Under the pieces are notes generated by a model. It did no database searches and was not told the origin of the DNA. It saw only the letters and a program-made list of their open reading frames with translations. A stretch of 64,000 bases of DNA, taken from positions 354,927 through 418,926 of the forward strand of contig CAKMZB010000003.1 of NCBI GenBank assembly GCA_929200315.1, given 5' to 3'. Source of the stretch: an uncultured Alphaproteobacteria bacterium (lineage in GTDB: Bacteria > Pseudomonadota > Alphaproteobacteria > Rhizobiales > Rhizobiaceae). Numbering within the stretch: position 1 is the stretch's first letter; each line of letters starts with the position of its first letter. Made by a program: the position numbers and the translations under genes. Of this stretch, positions 8,815-17,795 are shown piece by piece.

Positions 8815-9644
8815 GCAGAAACCGACTGGCGGTGGGTGAGCACCACCCGCCGCACAAAGGCCATAGCGAAGATCACGGTCAGCACTATGACAATAGTGGG
8901 AGCAGGGGCTGAATCCAGATGGAAGGCGAGATAAACGCCCACCACCATGGAGAAGAGGCAAATCCCTGTCGCCACAACTAGCATCCAACCGAAGCTACGC
9001 ACCGTCAGATAGGCAATCGCCCCCGGCGTCACTAGAAGCGCAATCGCGAGGATTAGCCCCACCGACGACAAGGTCGCGACGATGGTGAGGGAAAGGATCG
9101 CCAGCAATCCGTAATGCAACCACGCCGTTGGCAATCCGGAGGCCTGGGCCTGCGCCGGGTCGAAGGCGTGGAGCAGAAGGTCCGGCCATTTTAGCTGCAG
9201 GATCGTGCAGACGACTGCCGAGATGATACCCGTCGTCCACAGATCGGCCGTGCCGACGCCAAGCATGTTGCCAAAAAGAATGTGGTCGAGATGCGCGTCG
9301 CTCGGAAAAGCGACGAAGAGGATGAGCCCGACAGCGAACATGCCGGAAAAGACAACTCCCATCACGGTGTCCTGCTTCACCCGGCTGTTGGCGGAAAGGT
9401 ATCCTGTGAGCAGCGCACAACCCATTCCAGCGGCGAAGGCGCCGATCAGCAGCGGGATGCCGGCGAGATAGGCGATGACGACGCCGGGAAGGATCGCGTG
9501 GCTCACCGCATCTCCCATCAACGCCCAGCCCTTCATCACTAAAAAGCAGGAGAGCAGCGCCGCTGGTGGTGCCACGAGAAGCGCTATCCAGAAAGCGTTC
9601 TGCATGAAGGGAAATTGGAAAGGCAGAAGCAAGGTGTCAATCAT
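8811..9644 (-). CDS. sitD: Metal (Mn/Zn/Fe) ABC transporter permease, SitD-like
   Basis: A 277-residue permease with about eight hydrophobic helices of the ABC-3 (ZnuB/MntB/SitC/SitD) family. The WALMGDAVSHAILPG region near residues 40-55 is the family signature. It is the last gene of a leftward four-gene operon coding for a periplasmic binding protein, an ATPase and two permeases, and it overlaps the preceding permease by four bases. The Mn preference is inferred from the Mur-like site upstream of the operon; Zn or Fe cannot be excluded. Confidence 0.85.
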   Translation of the reverse strand: MIDTLLLPFQFPFMQNAFWIALLVAPPAALLSCFLVMKGWALMGDAVSHAILPGVVIAYLAGIPLLIGAFAAGMGCALLTGYLSANSRVKQDTVMGVVFSGMFAVGLILFVAFPSDAHLDHILFGNMLGVGTADLWTTGIISAVVCTILQLKWPDLLLHAFDPAQAQASGLPTAWLHYGLLAILSLTIVATLSSVGLILAIALLVTPGAIAYLTVRSFGWMLVVATGICLFSMVVGVYLAFHLDSAPAPTIVIVLTVIFAMAFVRRVVLTHRQSVSA

Positions 9645-10489
9645 CGCGCAGCCTCTCGTGCTTTCGCCCGGGCGGCCAGCATTCCGTGTTTCGGCGCAAT
9701 GAAGAAGGTTACGAGAAAGATCAGAGTTTGCAGCGCAACGATGATGCCTCCGGTCGCACCATCGAGAAAATAGCTCGCATAAGCTCCGACAAAACTCGTG
9801 ACCGCGCCGATAGCAACGGAAGTGGCAAGGAGGCGCAGAAAGCGGTCACAGAGGAGATATGCCGTCGCCCCCGGCGTCACCACCATGGCGATGACCAAAA
9901 AAGCTCCCACCGTCTGCATCGCCGCAACAACGCTTGCAGCGAGCAGCGTGAAGAAGATCGCCTTCAAAATGTCCGGGTGCAGTCCGATGGAGCGGGCGTG
10001 GTTTTCGTCAAAGAACACCACCATGAGGTCCTTCCATTTGGCTAGCAATATGACGAGCGATACCGCGCCAATCAGCACCAATTGCAACGTGTCCTGCGGC
10101 GTAATGGCCAGGATATTCCCCATAATGATGGTCTGCACGGAAACGGAGACCGGGTTCAGCGAGATCATGAACAGGCCAAGGCCGAAAAAGGAGGTGAAGA
10201 TGATGCCGATGATGACATCAACCTTCAGTCCAGACCGACCGGACAGAAAGAGCATCGCCCCGGCCGCTAACCCTCCAGCGAGGAAGGCGCCAAACGCAAA
10301 AGGCAGGCCCAGCATGTAAGCTCCAGCCACACCGGGAACGACGGAATGGGAGAGCGCGTCACCAATCAACGACCAGCCCTTCAGCATGAGATAGGCGGAC
10401 AGGAAGGCGCAAACCGCACCGACCAGCGCGGAGACCCACATGGCATTGACCATGTAGCTGTATCCAAAGGGTTCCAGCAGGGCGCTCAC
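9641..10489 (-). CDS. sitC: Metal (Mn/Zn/Fe) ABC transporter permease, SitC-like
   Basis: A 282-residue ABC-3 family permease, a paralogue of the next gene. The motif [15 protein letters not shown] (about residues 39-53) matches the family. Two different permeases in tandem is the SitCD/MntCD arrangement, where they form a heterodimeric channel in the inner membrane. Start and stop overlap the neighbouring genes by four bases, which indicates coupled translation. Confidence 0.85.
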   Translation of the reverse strand: MSALLEPFGYSYMVNAMWVSALVGAVCAFLSAYLMLKGWSLIGDALSHSVVPGVAGAYMLGLPFAFGAFLAGGLAAGAMLFLSGRSGLKVDVIIGIIFTSFFGLGLFMISLNPVSVSVQTIIMGNILAITPQDTLQLVLIGAVSLVILLAKWKDLMVVFFDENHARSIGLHPDILKAIFFTLLAASVVAAMQTVGAFLVIAMVVTPGATAYLLCDRFLRLLATSVAIGAVTSFVGAYASYFLDGATGGIIVALQTLIFLVTFFIAPKHGMLAARAKAREAAR

Positions 10490-11349
10490 TTGGCATTCTT
10501 CCGGACGTCTTCGTCCGTCGAATCACCATAGACGACGAAGGGACGTTCATCATCGGTGATGATACGCACTTCGCGGGTATCATCATCGTCGTGAAGTTCG
10601 TTGCCGCCCAGTGTGAAGTGGCGCAGCACGCCGCCAAAGGCGAGTTCGAGATTGTCGCGGGTGAAGACGAATTCAGTCGGACCAGACGCGATCACCGTGC
10701 CTTTCACCAACACCGTGCGGTCGCAGAATTCCGGTACCGAACCAAGGTTGTGCGTAGCAACCAGCATAACGCGACCCTCATCACGCAGCTCGCGCAAGAG
10801 AGCGACGATCTGGTCTTCCGTCTTCACATCGACCCCGGTGAAGGGCTCGTCGAGCAAGATGATCTGCCCGTCCTGCGCCAGCGCCCGGGCGAGGAAAACA
10901 CGTTTGCGCTGGCCGCCGGAGAGTTCACCGATCTGCCTGTGGCGATAGTCGCTCATGCCCACGCGGGCGAGGGCCTCTTCGACCGCTTTGTGGTCGGCGG
11001 CACGAGGGCGACGCAAGAAGCCCATATGGCCATAGCGCCCCATCATCACGACGTCTTCCACAAGCACAGGGAAGGCCCAATCCACCTCTTCAGCTTGGGG
11101 CACGTAAGCGACAAGATTGGCTTTGAGAGCCTGACGTACAGGTTTCCCCAGCAGGCTAATCGCGCCGCTGGAGGCGGGGACAAAGCCCATAATGGCCTTA
11201 AAGAGGGTTGATTTCCCCGCCCCGTTTACACCGACCAGCGCAGTGATCGTACCTTTGGGAATGTCGAAACTCGCCTCACGCAAGGCCATGTGACCGTTGC
11301 GGTAGGTGACGGTGAGGTTGACGACGGAAAGGCCTAGATCAGCGTTCAT
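10486..11349 (-). CDS. sitB: Metal ABC transporter ATP-binding protein, SitB-like
   Basis: A 287-residue ATPase with Walker [13 protein letters not shown], signature [15 protein letters not shown], Walker [13 protein letters not shown] and the switch His in VATHNLG. It energises the adjacent SitC/SitD permeases. The C-terminus (about 30 residues after the ATPase core) is acidic and contains a short Asp/His stretch, slightly longer than a minimal SitB. The gene overlaps both the binding-protein gene and sitC by four bases. Confidence 0.88.
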   Translation of the reverse strand: MNADLGLSVVNLTVTYRNGHMALREASFDIPKGTITALVGVNGAGKSTLFKAIMGFVPASSGAISLLGKPVRQALKANLVAYVPQAEEVDWAFPVLVEDVVMMGRYGHMGFLRRPRAADHKAVEEALARVGMSDYRHRQIGELSGGQRKRVFLARALAQDGQIILLDEPFTGVDVKTEDQIVALLRELRDEGRVMLVATHNLGSVPEFCDRTVLVKGTVIASGPTEFVFTRDNLELAFGGVLRHFTLGGNELHDDDDTREVRIITDDERPFVVYGDSTDEDVRKNAK

Positions 11350-12239
11350 TTGGCAGCCAACCCATCGGCAACCGTGGTGGCCGTAACACGCAGGAGATCG
11401 AGGTATGTCGGCACTGGCCCGCCCGTTTCACTAAGTGAGTCTACATAGAGTTCACCACCGTAACGCGCTCCGGTTTCACGCGCGACCTGCCTGGCGGGCG
11501 CGGTGTTCACCGTGCTCTCACAGAAGACGACCGGAATTTCGTTCTCCCGCACCGCATCGATCACCCGGCGCACTTGTTGCGGTGTGCCAACGGCGTCGGT
11601 GTTCATAGGCCACAGATAGAGCTCACGCAGGCCGAGATCGCGAGCAAGATAGCTGAACGCGCCCTCACAGGTGACAAGCCAGCGTTCACCTTCAGGGATA
11701 GAAGCAATTCGCTCGCGCTGCGGGGCGATAGTTTCCGCAATACGCGCTTTGTAGGCCTCGCCGTTAGCAGCATAAGCGGCGGCGTTTTCCGGATCATATT
11801 TGGAGAGCGCGGCAACAATATTGTCGACATAGACGAGCGCCGCCTCCGGCCCGATCCAGGCATGAGGGTTCGGCTTGCCCTCATAGGCTCCATCCGCGAT
11901 GGCAACAGTGGTGATGCCTTCGCTGATCGTCACAGCGGGGATATCGCCTAGATTGGTGATGAACTGCTCAAACCAGAGTTCCAGGTTGAGACCGTTCCAG
12001 AGGATGAGATCGGCATCGCTGGCGCGCACAAGATCCTGCGGCGTTGGCTGGTAGCCGTGGATTTCCGCGCCCGGTTTCGTGATGGATACAACGTCGGCTC
12101 TGTCGCCGGCAACATTGGCCGCCATGTCCGCAATCACCGTGAATGTGGTGACAACCTTCAGCCGCTCCTGCGCTACTGCAGGAGCAATCACGGCAAAAAA
12201 TAATGCAATTACAGTCGTAAAGTCTCGAATAGTCCTCAT
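11346..12239 (-). CDS. sitA: Periplasmic metal-binding protein of the SitABCD-type importer
   Basis: A 297-residue cluster A-I solute-binding protein with a signal peptide ending near AVAQE. The four metal ligands of the PsaA/MntC/SitA type can be placed: His in EIHGYQPT, His in NPHAWIG, Glu in VFCEST and Asp in YVDSLSE. Such proteins bind Mn, Zn or Fe. I chose the ATG at 12239, which follows a GGTGG ribosome-binding site; a longer in-frame start would translate through the operator-like dyad. The Mur-like dyad 26 bases upstream favours manganese. Confidence 0.88.
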   Translation of the reverse strand: MRTIRDFTTVIALFFAVIAPAVAQERLKVVTTFTVIADMAANVAGDRADVVSITKPGAEIHGYQPTPQDLVRASDADLILWNGLNLELWFEQFITNLGDIPAVTISEGITTVAIADGAYEGKPNPHAWIGPEAALVYVDNIVAALSKYDPENAAAYAANGEAYKARIAETIAPQRERIASIPEGERWLVTCEGAFSYLARDLGLRELYLWPMNTDAVGTPQQVRRVIDAVRENEIPVVFCESTVNTAPARQVARETGARYGGELYVDSLSETGGPVPTYLDLLRVTATTVADGLAAK

Positions 12240-12264
12240 CAAACTGTTTCCACCCTTGTTGCAA

Positions 12265-12281
12265 TTGCGAACCATTCGCAA
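12265..12281. promoter_or_regulatory. Mur/Fur-family operator-like palindrome upstream of sitA
   Basis: A perfect 7+3+7 dyad, TTGCGAA-CCA-TTCGCAA, lies 26-42 bases before the sitA start. The arms and spacing resemble the manganese-responsive Mur box described for alphaproteobacterial sit/mntH promoters. Assignment to Mur is from memory of that consensus, not from a search. Confidence 0.6.
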
Positions 12282-12346
12282 CTTTGCTGCTATTTGGCAA
12301 GCCCAACAACCCAAGTGTCTGTGGTTCCCAGGGATTAACGAGGTCT

Positions 12347-12364
12347 TGACTGACCGATCAGTCA
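12347..12364. promoter_or_regulatory. TetR-type operator palindrome before the TetR gene
   Basis: A perfect 7+4+7 dyad, TGACTGA-CCGA-TCAGTCA, sits 17 bases upstream of the TetR start codon. A TTGACT hexamer overlaps its left arm and could serve as a -35 element, so a bound repressor would block its own promoter and that of the downstream TRAP operon. Confidence 0.65.
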
Positions 12365-12381
12365 GGATTTAGCTTAATACC

Positions 12382-13026
12382 ATGGAAGCCGCCCTCGCCT
12401 CTGATGAACTGTCTTCAGCCGAACCTACACGGTTGCGTATTCTGCGCGCGGCGGAGACGATTTTTGCCGATGCCGGCTATGACGGAGCCTCCATGCGCCT
12501 CATTGCACAGGAAGCCGATGTTGCGCAGGGGCTGCTGCACTATCATTTCAGCACCAAGGAGCGCCTCTTCGGCGAGGTCGTTGCCTGGCGCACCGAAGCC
12601 ATCAACGGCACCCGCCATGAACGGTTGGAGGCTCTGGGCGCCAGTCCTGAACTCGAAGAAATCCTCCAGGCACTGTTCGAGCCCTCCATGGGCACCAATG
12701 CGGGTGGAGCCGCCTACGCCCGCATCATGGTGGCTTTGGCGACGGGCGGAGGTCGTGAACAGACACTTGTCAGCCAGCATTACGACGCTACCGCCGAGCG
12801 CTTCATCGATGCTATCATGGAAGCTACTGGTTTTGACCGCGCGCAGGCAGCCTGGGGCTACAGCCTGTCTATCCATGTTCTCATGGCCGCCATGTCGCGC
12901 ACCGGCCGCACCGAGCGCCTTGCCGGTGAGAAAAAGCCTGCTAGCCACGAGAAATTCCTTACCCAAATCACCCGCTTTGCCGCCGCCGGAGTGCGCGCGC
13001 TGCAAGACGACCCGAAACAGATCTGA
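12382..13026 (+). CDS. TetR/AcrR family transcriptional regulator
   Basis: A 214-residue regulator. The N-terminal helix-turn-helix reads RILRAAETIFADAGYDGASMRLIAQEADVAQGLLHYHFSTKERLF (residues about 18-62), a typical TetR DNA-binding domain; the C-terminal helical part is the ligand-binding and dimer region. A strong palindrome directly upstream is the likely autoregulatory operator. The dctP gene starts 29 bases after its stop with no obvious terminator, so the regulator probably leads the TRAP operon and senses its substrate or a derived intermediate. Confidence 0.88.
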   Translation: MEAALASDELSSAEPTRLRILRAAETIFADAGYDGASMRLIAQEADVAQGLLHYHFSTKERLFGEVVAWRTEAINGTRHERLEALGASPELEEILQALFEPSMGTNAGGAAYARIMVALATGGGREQTLVSQHYDATAERFIDAIMEATGFDRAQAAWGYSLSIHVLMAAMSRTGRTERLAGEKKPASHEKFLTQITRFAAAGVRALQDDPKQI

Positions 13027-13055
13027 AACCAAACGTTCAACTGGGAGGTAGAACC

Positions 13056-14129
13056 ATGAAACTCACCAAACTTACCCTTGCCCTTGCGGCAGGCCTTTCG
13101 GCAGCCATCGCGCTGCCGGGTACCGCGGCGATGGCCGAGGATGTCTCCGCCACAACCACCGCCGGCCACCCGCCGGTCTTCCGCTGGGTGCGGATGATTC
13201 CGGAGGTCTTTGAGCCCGCCGTTCAGAAATCCCTGGAGGGCACCGGCCACTCGATCTCCTTCACCAATCAATTTGGTGGTTCCATCGCTAAGGTGGGTGA
13301 GGAGCTTGAAGCGGTCGGCGAGGGCCTTGCCGAGATCGGCACGGTTCAGGCACTGTTCGATCCGGCAAAACTCGCCGTGCAGAACGTGACCTATTACACG
13401 CCCTTCGTCTCGTCCGACGTGACGCAGATCTCCAACCTGATGGACAAGCTCCACAAGGAAGATCCACGCCTTCAAGAAGCCTATACTGACAACAACATCG
13501 TCTATCTCGGCGCGCCGATTGGTATTGATGACTATCTGCTGATGACCAATTTCCCGGTCAATTCACTAGCTGATCTCGACGGTCGGAAGATCGCTGCGCC
13601 CGGTGCAGCCATCAATTGGCTCTCCGGCACGGGAGCAGTTGGCGTCGCCGGCAACCTCACGACCTATTATAACGAGCTGAAGACCGGCGTTTATGACGGC
13701 GTTATTGTCTTTGCCTCCGCCGCCGTTCCCGGCAAGCTCTATGAGGTCGCCCCAAACGTCACCCGTCTCGGCCTCGGCGCGCAGTTTGCCGGTGTGCTTG
13801 GCGCCAACAAGGACTGGTATGATGGCTTGCCGGAAGAGGTGCAGAACGCCCTCCACGATGGAGCAGATGCGGCCAAGGATTGGTACAACAAGGACCTTGA
13901 GGGCTTTGCCGCCAAGGCGTTGGAAATCATGGCCGCCAAGGGCGCGACCGTGAAAGAGGCCCCTGCCGCGATGCGTGAAGCCTGGGCCAAGGACATGGAT
14001 AATTCCGCTAAAACCTGGGCGGAAAGCCTCGATGCCGAAGGCAAAAAGGGCACCGAGGTGCTTTCCCTCTATATGGAGGAAATGCGCAAGGCGGGTGCAA
14101 CGCCGCTGCGCGATTGGGACAAGGAATAA
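13056..14129 (+). CDS. dctP: TRAP transporter substrate-binding protein (DctP family)
   Basis: A 357-residue periplasmic binding protein with a signal peptide ending near TAAMAED. The DctP fold is supported by the NQFGGSIAKVGEELEAVGEGLAEIG region and by LADLDGRKIAAPG, which contains the conserved ligand-contact area. An Arg in KI-AAPG-type positions normally binds a carboxylate, so an organic acid ligand is expected, though not identified. A GGGAGG ribosome-binding site precedes the ATG. It is followed by both permease genes. Confidence 0.88.
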   Translation: MKLTKLTLALAAGLSAAIALPGTAAMAEDVSATTTAGHPPVFRWVRMIPEVFEPAVQKSLEGTGHSISFTNQFGGSIAKVGEELEAVGEGLAEIGTVQALFDPAKLAVQNVTYYTPFVSSDVTQISNLMDKLHKEDPRLQEAYTDNNIVYLGAPIGIDDYLLMTNFPVNSLADLDGRKIAAPGAAINWLSGTGAVGVAGNLTTYYNELKTGVYDGVIVFASAAVPGKLYEVAPNVTRLGLGAQFAGVLGANKDWYDGLPEEVQNALHDGADAAKDWYNKDLEGFAAKALEIMAAKGATVKEAPAAMREAWAKDMDNSAKTWAESLDAEGKKGTEVLSLYMEEMRKAGATPLRDWDKE

Positions 14130-14245
14130 ACAAACCCGTTTCGGGTGGGAGGCGAAGCGTCAACGCTGATCTCCCACCCGGATCGTTATATTCCCAAGCC
14201 TTCCGTCGGGGAGGTCAGCGTTCCTCGAGACCGGCAAACCAGATT

Positions 14246-14737
14246 ATGACCCGCATTCTCGACGCCATAACCCAGGGCTTCAACGTCATCGGCACGCTTT
14301 TGATCGTGGCATTGATGGTGCTGATTGGCGGGGATGTTTTCTTCCGCAACGCCTTCAACGCGCCGATTGCTGGGGTACCGGAGCTGGTGTCACTCTCCAT
14401 CGTCGCCATCGTTTTTCTGCAAGTGCCACAAGCCCTGCGCGCTGGCCGCTTCACCCGTTCTGACGCCCTGCTGGGGCGGATCATGGAGCGCCATCCACGT
14501 GCGGGCCAGGCCATGGAAGTCGTCTTCGACATACTCGCCATCGCCCTTCTCTGCGCCCTCGTCTATGCGGCCTGGCCGCTTTTCGTGAAGGATTGGGAGC
14601 GGAACACCTTTATCGGCGCGGTGGGCGATTTCACCGCACCCGTCTGGCCGGTGAAGCTCATCATCGTTGTCGGCACAACATTGCTTATCGCACAATTCAT
14701 TGCCCGCATTGTCCGCACGTTACGGGGTCCATCATGA
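14246..14737 (+). CDS. dctQ: TRAP transporter small permease (DctQ family)
   Basis: A 163-residue membrane protein with four hydrophobic helices. The FFRNAFNAPIAGVPELVSL segment is the DctQ hallmark. The start at 14246 (MTRILDAI) is chosen because it begins just before helix one; an in-frame upstream start would add a poorly conserved basic stretch. The stop overlaps the dctM start (ATGA). Confidence 0.88.
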   Translation: MTRILDAITQGFNVIGTLLIVALMVLIGGDVFFRNAFNAPIAGVPELVSLSIVAIVFLQVPQALRAGRFTRSDALLGRIMERHPRAGQAMEVVFDILAIALLCALVYAAWPLFVKDWERNTFIGAVGDFTAPVWPVKLIIVVGTTLLIAQFIARIVRTLRGPS

Positions 14738-16038
14738 CGCCATTCGACATCGGCCTCATCATGCTCGCCGCCATCGTCGTTCTGGTAATGGTCGGGCTCT
14801 ATGTGCCCATCGCGCTGATGGCCTGCTCCTTTGCGGGAGTCTGGGCCATCAAAGGCTCACCGATCCTCGCCTCCAAGCTGCTCGGCCTTTCAGCAGCAAA
14901 CACCATCGCCTCCTATGAATTTGGCGTGGTGCCGCTCTTTGTGTTGATGGGGTTTTTGGTGGCCGAAGCGGGGATAGGCCGGGACGCCTATGACGTAGCC
15001 AACGCTGCATTCCGCCGCCTGCGAGGCGGGCTGGGCCTCGGCACGGTTGGCGCGAACGCAATCTTTGCCGCAATTACCGGCATCTCCATCGCGTCTGCCG
15101 CGATCTTCACCAAAATCGCAGTGCCGGAAATGGTGCGTCACGGCTACCGCGCACGGTTTGCGGTCGGAATCGTTGCGGGCTCGTCGGTGCTCGGAATGCT
15201 CATCCCGCCCTCGCTGCTCCTCATCCTCTACGGCGTGCTGACAGAGCAATCGATCGGTGATCTTTTCCTCGCCGGTATCCTGCCTGGCCTGCTGCTTGCC
15301 GTATTTTTCGGCATGGGCGTGGTGTTGATGGCAATCTTCGCACCGGGCTTTACGGGGCGGCCGGAGATCGGCGTTGGGCGTGCTATTCCGGCCACCGAGC
15401 TGCTGTTCAAATTCATTCCCATCGCCGCCCTGATCGGCCTCGTTCTCGGCGGGCTCTATGGCGGCTTCTTCACCCCTGTTGAGGCCGGGGCGGTTGGTGC
15501 CATTGGCGCGCTGGCCCTTGGCTTACTGAAAGGCACATTGCCGCCAAAAGCTCTTTGGAAGGTGCTGGTTGATACCGGCCTCGTCACAGCGGCTGTCTGT
15601 TTCCTCATCATCGCCGCGCAGATGTATTCGCGCATGCTCGCCTTTTCCGGCGTGCCGGCGGGGTTCGGCTCGCTCGTTGCTAATGCCGATATCGGCCTTT
15701 GGGGCGTGCTTCTGGCCTACATTGTGGTCGTCATCATCGCCGGTATGATCCTCGATTCATCCTCCATTTTGCTGATCCTCGTGCCGCTGATGCTGCCGGT
15801 TCTGGTGCCACTCAATGTCGACCTGATCTGGTTCGGCATCATCACCGTGCTTGCAGTGGAGATCGGGCTGCTCACCCCGCCCTTTGGTCTGTCAGTCTAT
15901 GTCATCAAATCGGTGATCGATGACCCCGACGTAACCCTTGGCGAGATCTTCCTTGGCGCTGCACCCTTTGCCGCGATCATGCTGCTCGTCCTTGGCCTCG
16001 TCCTCATCTTCCCCGTCATCGCCACCGCTCTCGTCTAG
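14734..16038 (+). CDS. dctM: TRAP transporter large permease (DctM family)
   Basis: A 434-residue protein with about twelve membrane segments, the sodium-coupled transport channel of the TRAP system. Typical DctM segments include PLFVLMGFLVAEAGIGRDAYD, the GSSVLGMLIPPSLLLILYGVLTEQSIGDLFLAGI block and GLLTPPFGLSVYVIK near the C-terminus. The ATG at 14734 overlaps the dctQ stop. A cyclase gene follows nine bases later, so the catabolic genes are cotranscribed. Confidence 0.93.
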   Translation: MTPFDIGLIMLAAIVVLVMVGLYVPIALMACSFAGVWAIKGSPILASKLLGLSAANTIASYEFGVVPLFVLMGFLVAEAGIGRDAYDVANAAFRRLRGGLGLGTVGANAIFAAITGISIASAAIFTKIAVPEMVRHGYRARFAVGIVAGSSVLGMLIPPSLLLILYGVLTEQSIGDLFLAGILPGLLLAVFFGMGVVLMAIFAPGFTGRPEIGVGRAIPATELLFKFIPIAALIGLVLGGLYGGFFTPVEAGAVGAIGALALGLLKGTLPPKALWKVLVDTGLVTAAVCFLIIAAQMYSRMLAFSGVPAGFGSLVANADIGLWGVLLAYIVVVIIAGMILDSSSILLILVPLMLPVLVPLNVDLIWFGIITVLAVEIGLLTPPFGLSVYVIKSVIDDPDVTLGEIFLGAAPFAAIMLLVLGLVLIFPVIATALV

Positions 16039-16047
16039 GAGACCTCC

Positions 16048-16839
16048 ATGCCCCGTCGCTTCATCGACATCTCCGTTTCCCTCGACGCCGATATCGTCTC
16101 CGACCCGCCGATGATGGCACCGCAGGTGAATTATCTCGCCCACGATGCAACGGCCGATCAGGTGGCGTCCTTCTTTCCGGGCCTTGAAGAAGAGCAACTG
16201 CCGGAAGGGGAAGGGTGGGCGATCGAAATGCTCCAGATCGCCACCCATAACGGCACCCATCTCGACGCGCCCTACCACCACCACTCTACCATGAACCGGG
16301 CTCTGAAGGAGGGCGGCGAGCGGGCGCTGACCATCGACGAAGTGCCGCTGGAATGGTGCTTCAATCCCGGTGTGAAATTCGATTTCCGCCGCATGGATGA
16401 CGGCTATGTCGTCACCGCAGCGGATGTAGAAGCCGAACTGAAGCGCATCGGCCACGAGCTTCAGCCCCTCGACATTGTCGTCGTCAACACCTCCGCCGCC
16501 AAGCGCTACGGGCACGACGATTACATCATGAAGGGCTGCGGCATGGGCCGCGAGGCAACGCTTTATTTGCTGGAGCGCGGCGTGCGCGTGACGGGCACGG
16601 ACGCCTGGTCTTGGGACGCGCCCTTCGCGCTGACGGCGCAGAAATGGATTGAGACCAAAGACCCTTCCATCATCTGGGAAGGGCACCGCGCCTCCATGGA
16701 GATCGGCTATTGTCACATGGAGAAACTCGCCAATCTCGACCAATTGCCGGATACCGGATTTCAGGTCTCCTGCTTCCCCTACAAGATCAAAGCCGCCTCC
16801 GCCGGGTTCACCCGCGCGGTTGCCATCATTGAGGATTGA
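16048..16839 (+). CDS. Cyclase family protein (kynurenine formamidase-like metal hydrolase)
   Basis: A 263-residue protein of the 'cyclase' family (PF04199 type). The metal-binding motif appears as ATHNGTHLDAPYHHH, and a distal His/Glu pair lies in IWEGHRA and the MEIGYCHMEKL segment. Family members hydrolyse amides or lactones, for example N-formylkynurenine or isatin. Here it sits between a TRAP transporter and a BKACE gene, so it probably opens a ring or hydrolyses an intermediate of the imported compound. A GGAG ribosome-binding site precedes the ATG. Confidence 0.82.
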   Translation: MPRRFIDISVSLDADIVSDPPMMAPQVNYLAHDATADQVASFFPGLEEEQLPEGEGWAIEMLQIATHNGTHLDAPYHHHSTMNRALKEGGERALTIDEVPLEWCFNPGVKFDFRRMDDGYVVTAADVEAELKRIGHELQPLDIVVVNTSAAKRYGHDDYIMKGCGMGREATLYLLERGVRVTGTDAWSWDAPFALTAQKWIETKDPSIIWEGHRASMEIGYCHMEKLANLDQLPDTGFQVSCFPYKIKAASAGFTRAVAIIED

Positions 16840-16856
16840 ACAAGGAGCGTTCCCAA

Positions 16857-17795
16857 ATGGCCCGCAAAATGAAGAAAGTCATCATCACCTGCGCCGTGAC
16901 AGGCGGTGTCCACACGCCCACCATGTCGGATGCCCTGCCGATTACGCCTGATGAAATTGCGCAGCAATCCATCGAGGCCGCAGAAGCCGGTGCCTCGATC
17001 ATCCATCTCCACGCCCGCGACCCGGAGACAGGCATGCCGACGCCGGACCCGGATGTGTTCATGCAGTTCCTGCCCCGCATCAAGCAATCAACCGACGCCG
17101 TGATCAACATCACCACCGGAGGCGGGCTGGGCATGACGGTGGAGGAACGCTTGGCCGGACCGCTCAAATGCGAGCCGGAAATGACCTCGCTCAATATGGG
17201 CTCAATGAACTTCGCCCTGCACCCGCTGGCGGACAAATATTCCGGCTGGAAACACGCCTGGGAAAAGCCGTTTCTGGAAGCCAGCGACGACTTTATCTTC
17301 CGCAATACGTTTCGCGACATCGCCTATATTCTGAAGCATCTGGGCGAGGGCTGCGGTACGCGGTTTGAGCATGAATGCTACGATATCGGCCATCTCTACA
17401 ACCTGGCTTATTTTGTCGACAAAGGTCTCATCAAGCCACCCTTCATGGTGCAATCCATCTTCGGCATTCTGGGCGGTATCGGCGCGGACATGGAAAACGT
17501 CATGTTCATGAAGCAGACCGCTGACCGGCTGTTCGGAGACGACTACGTCTGGTCGGTCCTGGCGGCGGGGCGCAACCAGATGCCGTTCATCACCCAGTCG
17601 GCGATGATGGGTGGCAACGTGCGGGTAGGGCTGGAGGATTCGCTGTTCATCGAGCGAGGGAAGCTTGCTAAATCCAACGCCGAACAGGTGACGAGAATCC
17701 GCGGTATTCTTGAATCGCTGGGCATGGAGATCGCAACACCTGCAGAAGCCCGTGAGGTCCTCACCCTGAAGGGCGGTGACCGGGTCGCTTTCTGA
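16857..17795 (+). CDS. Beta-keto acid cleavage enzyme (BKACE, DUF849)
   Basis: A 312-residue TIM-barrel enzyme of the BKACE family, which condenses a beta-keto acid with acetyl-CoA to yield acetoacetate and a new acyl-CoA. The zinc-binding HLHARDPETG motif follows the strand EAGASIIH, and the INITTGGG loop and ECYDIGHLYNL segment are present. The ATG at 16857 has an AAGGAG site; an earlier in-frame TTG at 16836 is unlikely. Its keto acid substrate is unknown. It is the first of two BKACE genes in this window. Confidence 0.88.
   Translation: MARKMKKVIITCAVTGGVHTPTMSDALPITPDEIAQQSIEAAEAGASIIHLHARDPETGMPTPDPDVFMQFLPRIKQSTDAVINITTGGGLGMTVEERLAGPLKCEPEMTSLNMGSMNFALHPLADKYSGWKHAWEKPFLEASDDFIFRNTFRDIAYILKHLGEGCGTRFEHECYDIGHLYNLAYFVDKGLIKPPFMVQSIFGILGGIGADMENVMFMKQTADRLFGDDYVWSVLAAGRNQMPFITQSAMMGGNVRVGLEDSLFIERGKLAKSNAEQVTRIRGILESLGMEIATPAEAREVLTLKGGDRVAF

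Noticed and set aside
15892..16743. 283-codon minus-strand frame opposite the cyclase gene
   Set aside because: Shadow of the cyclase gene, which has the HxGTHxD motif and a proper ribosome-binding site.
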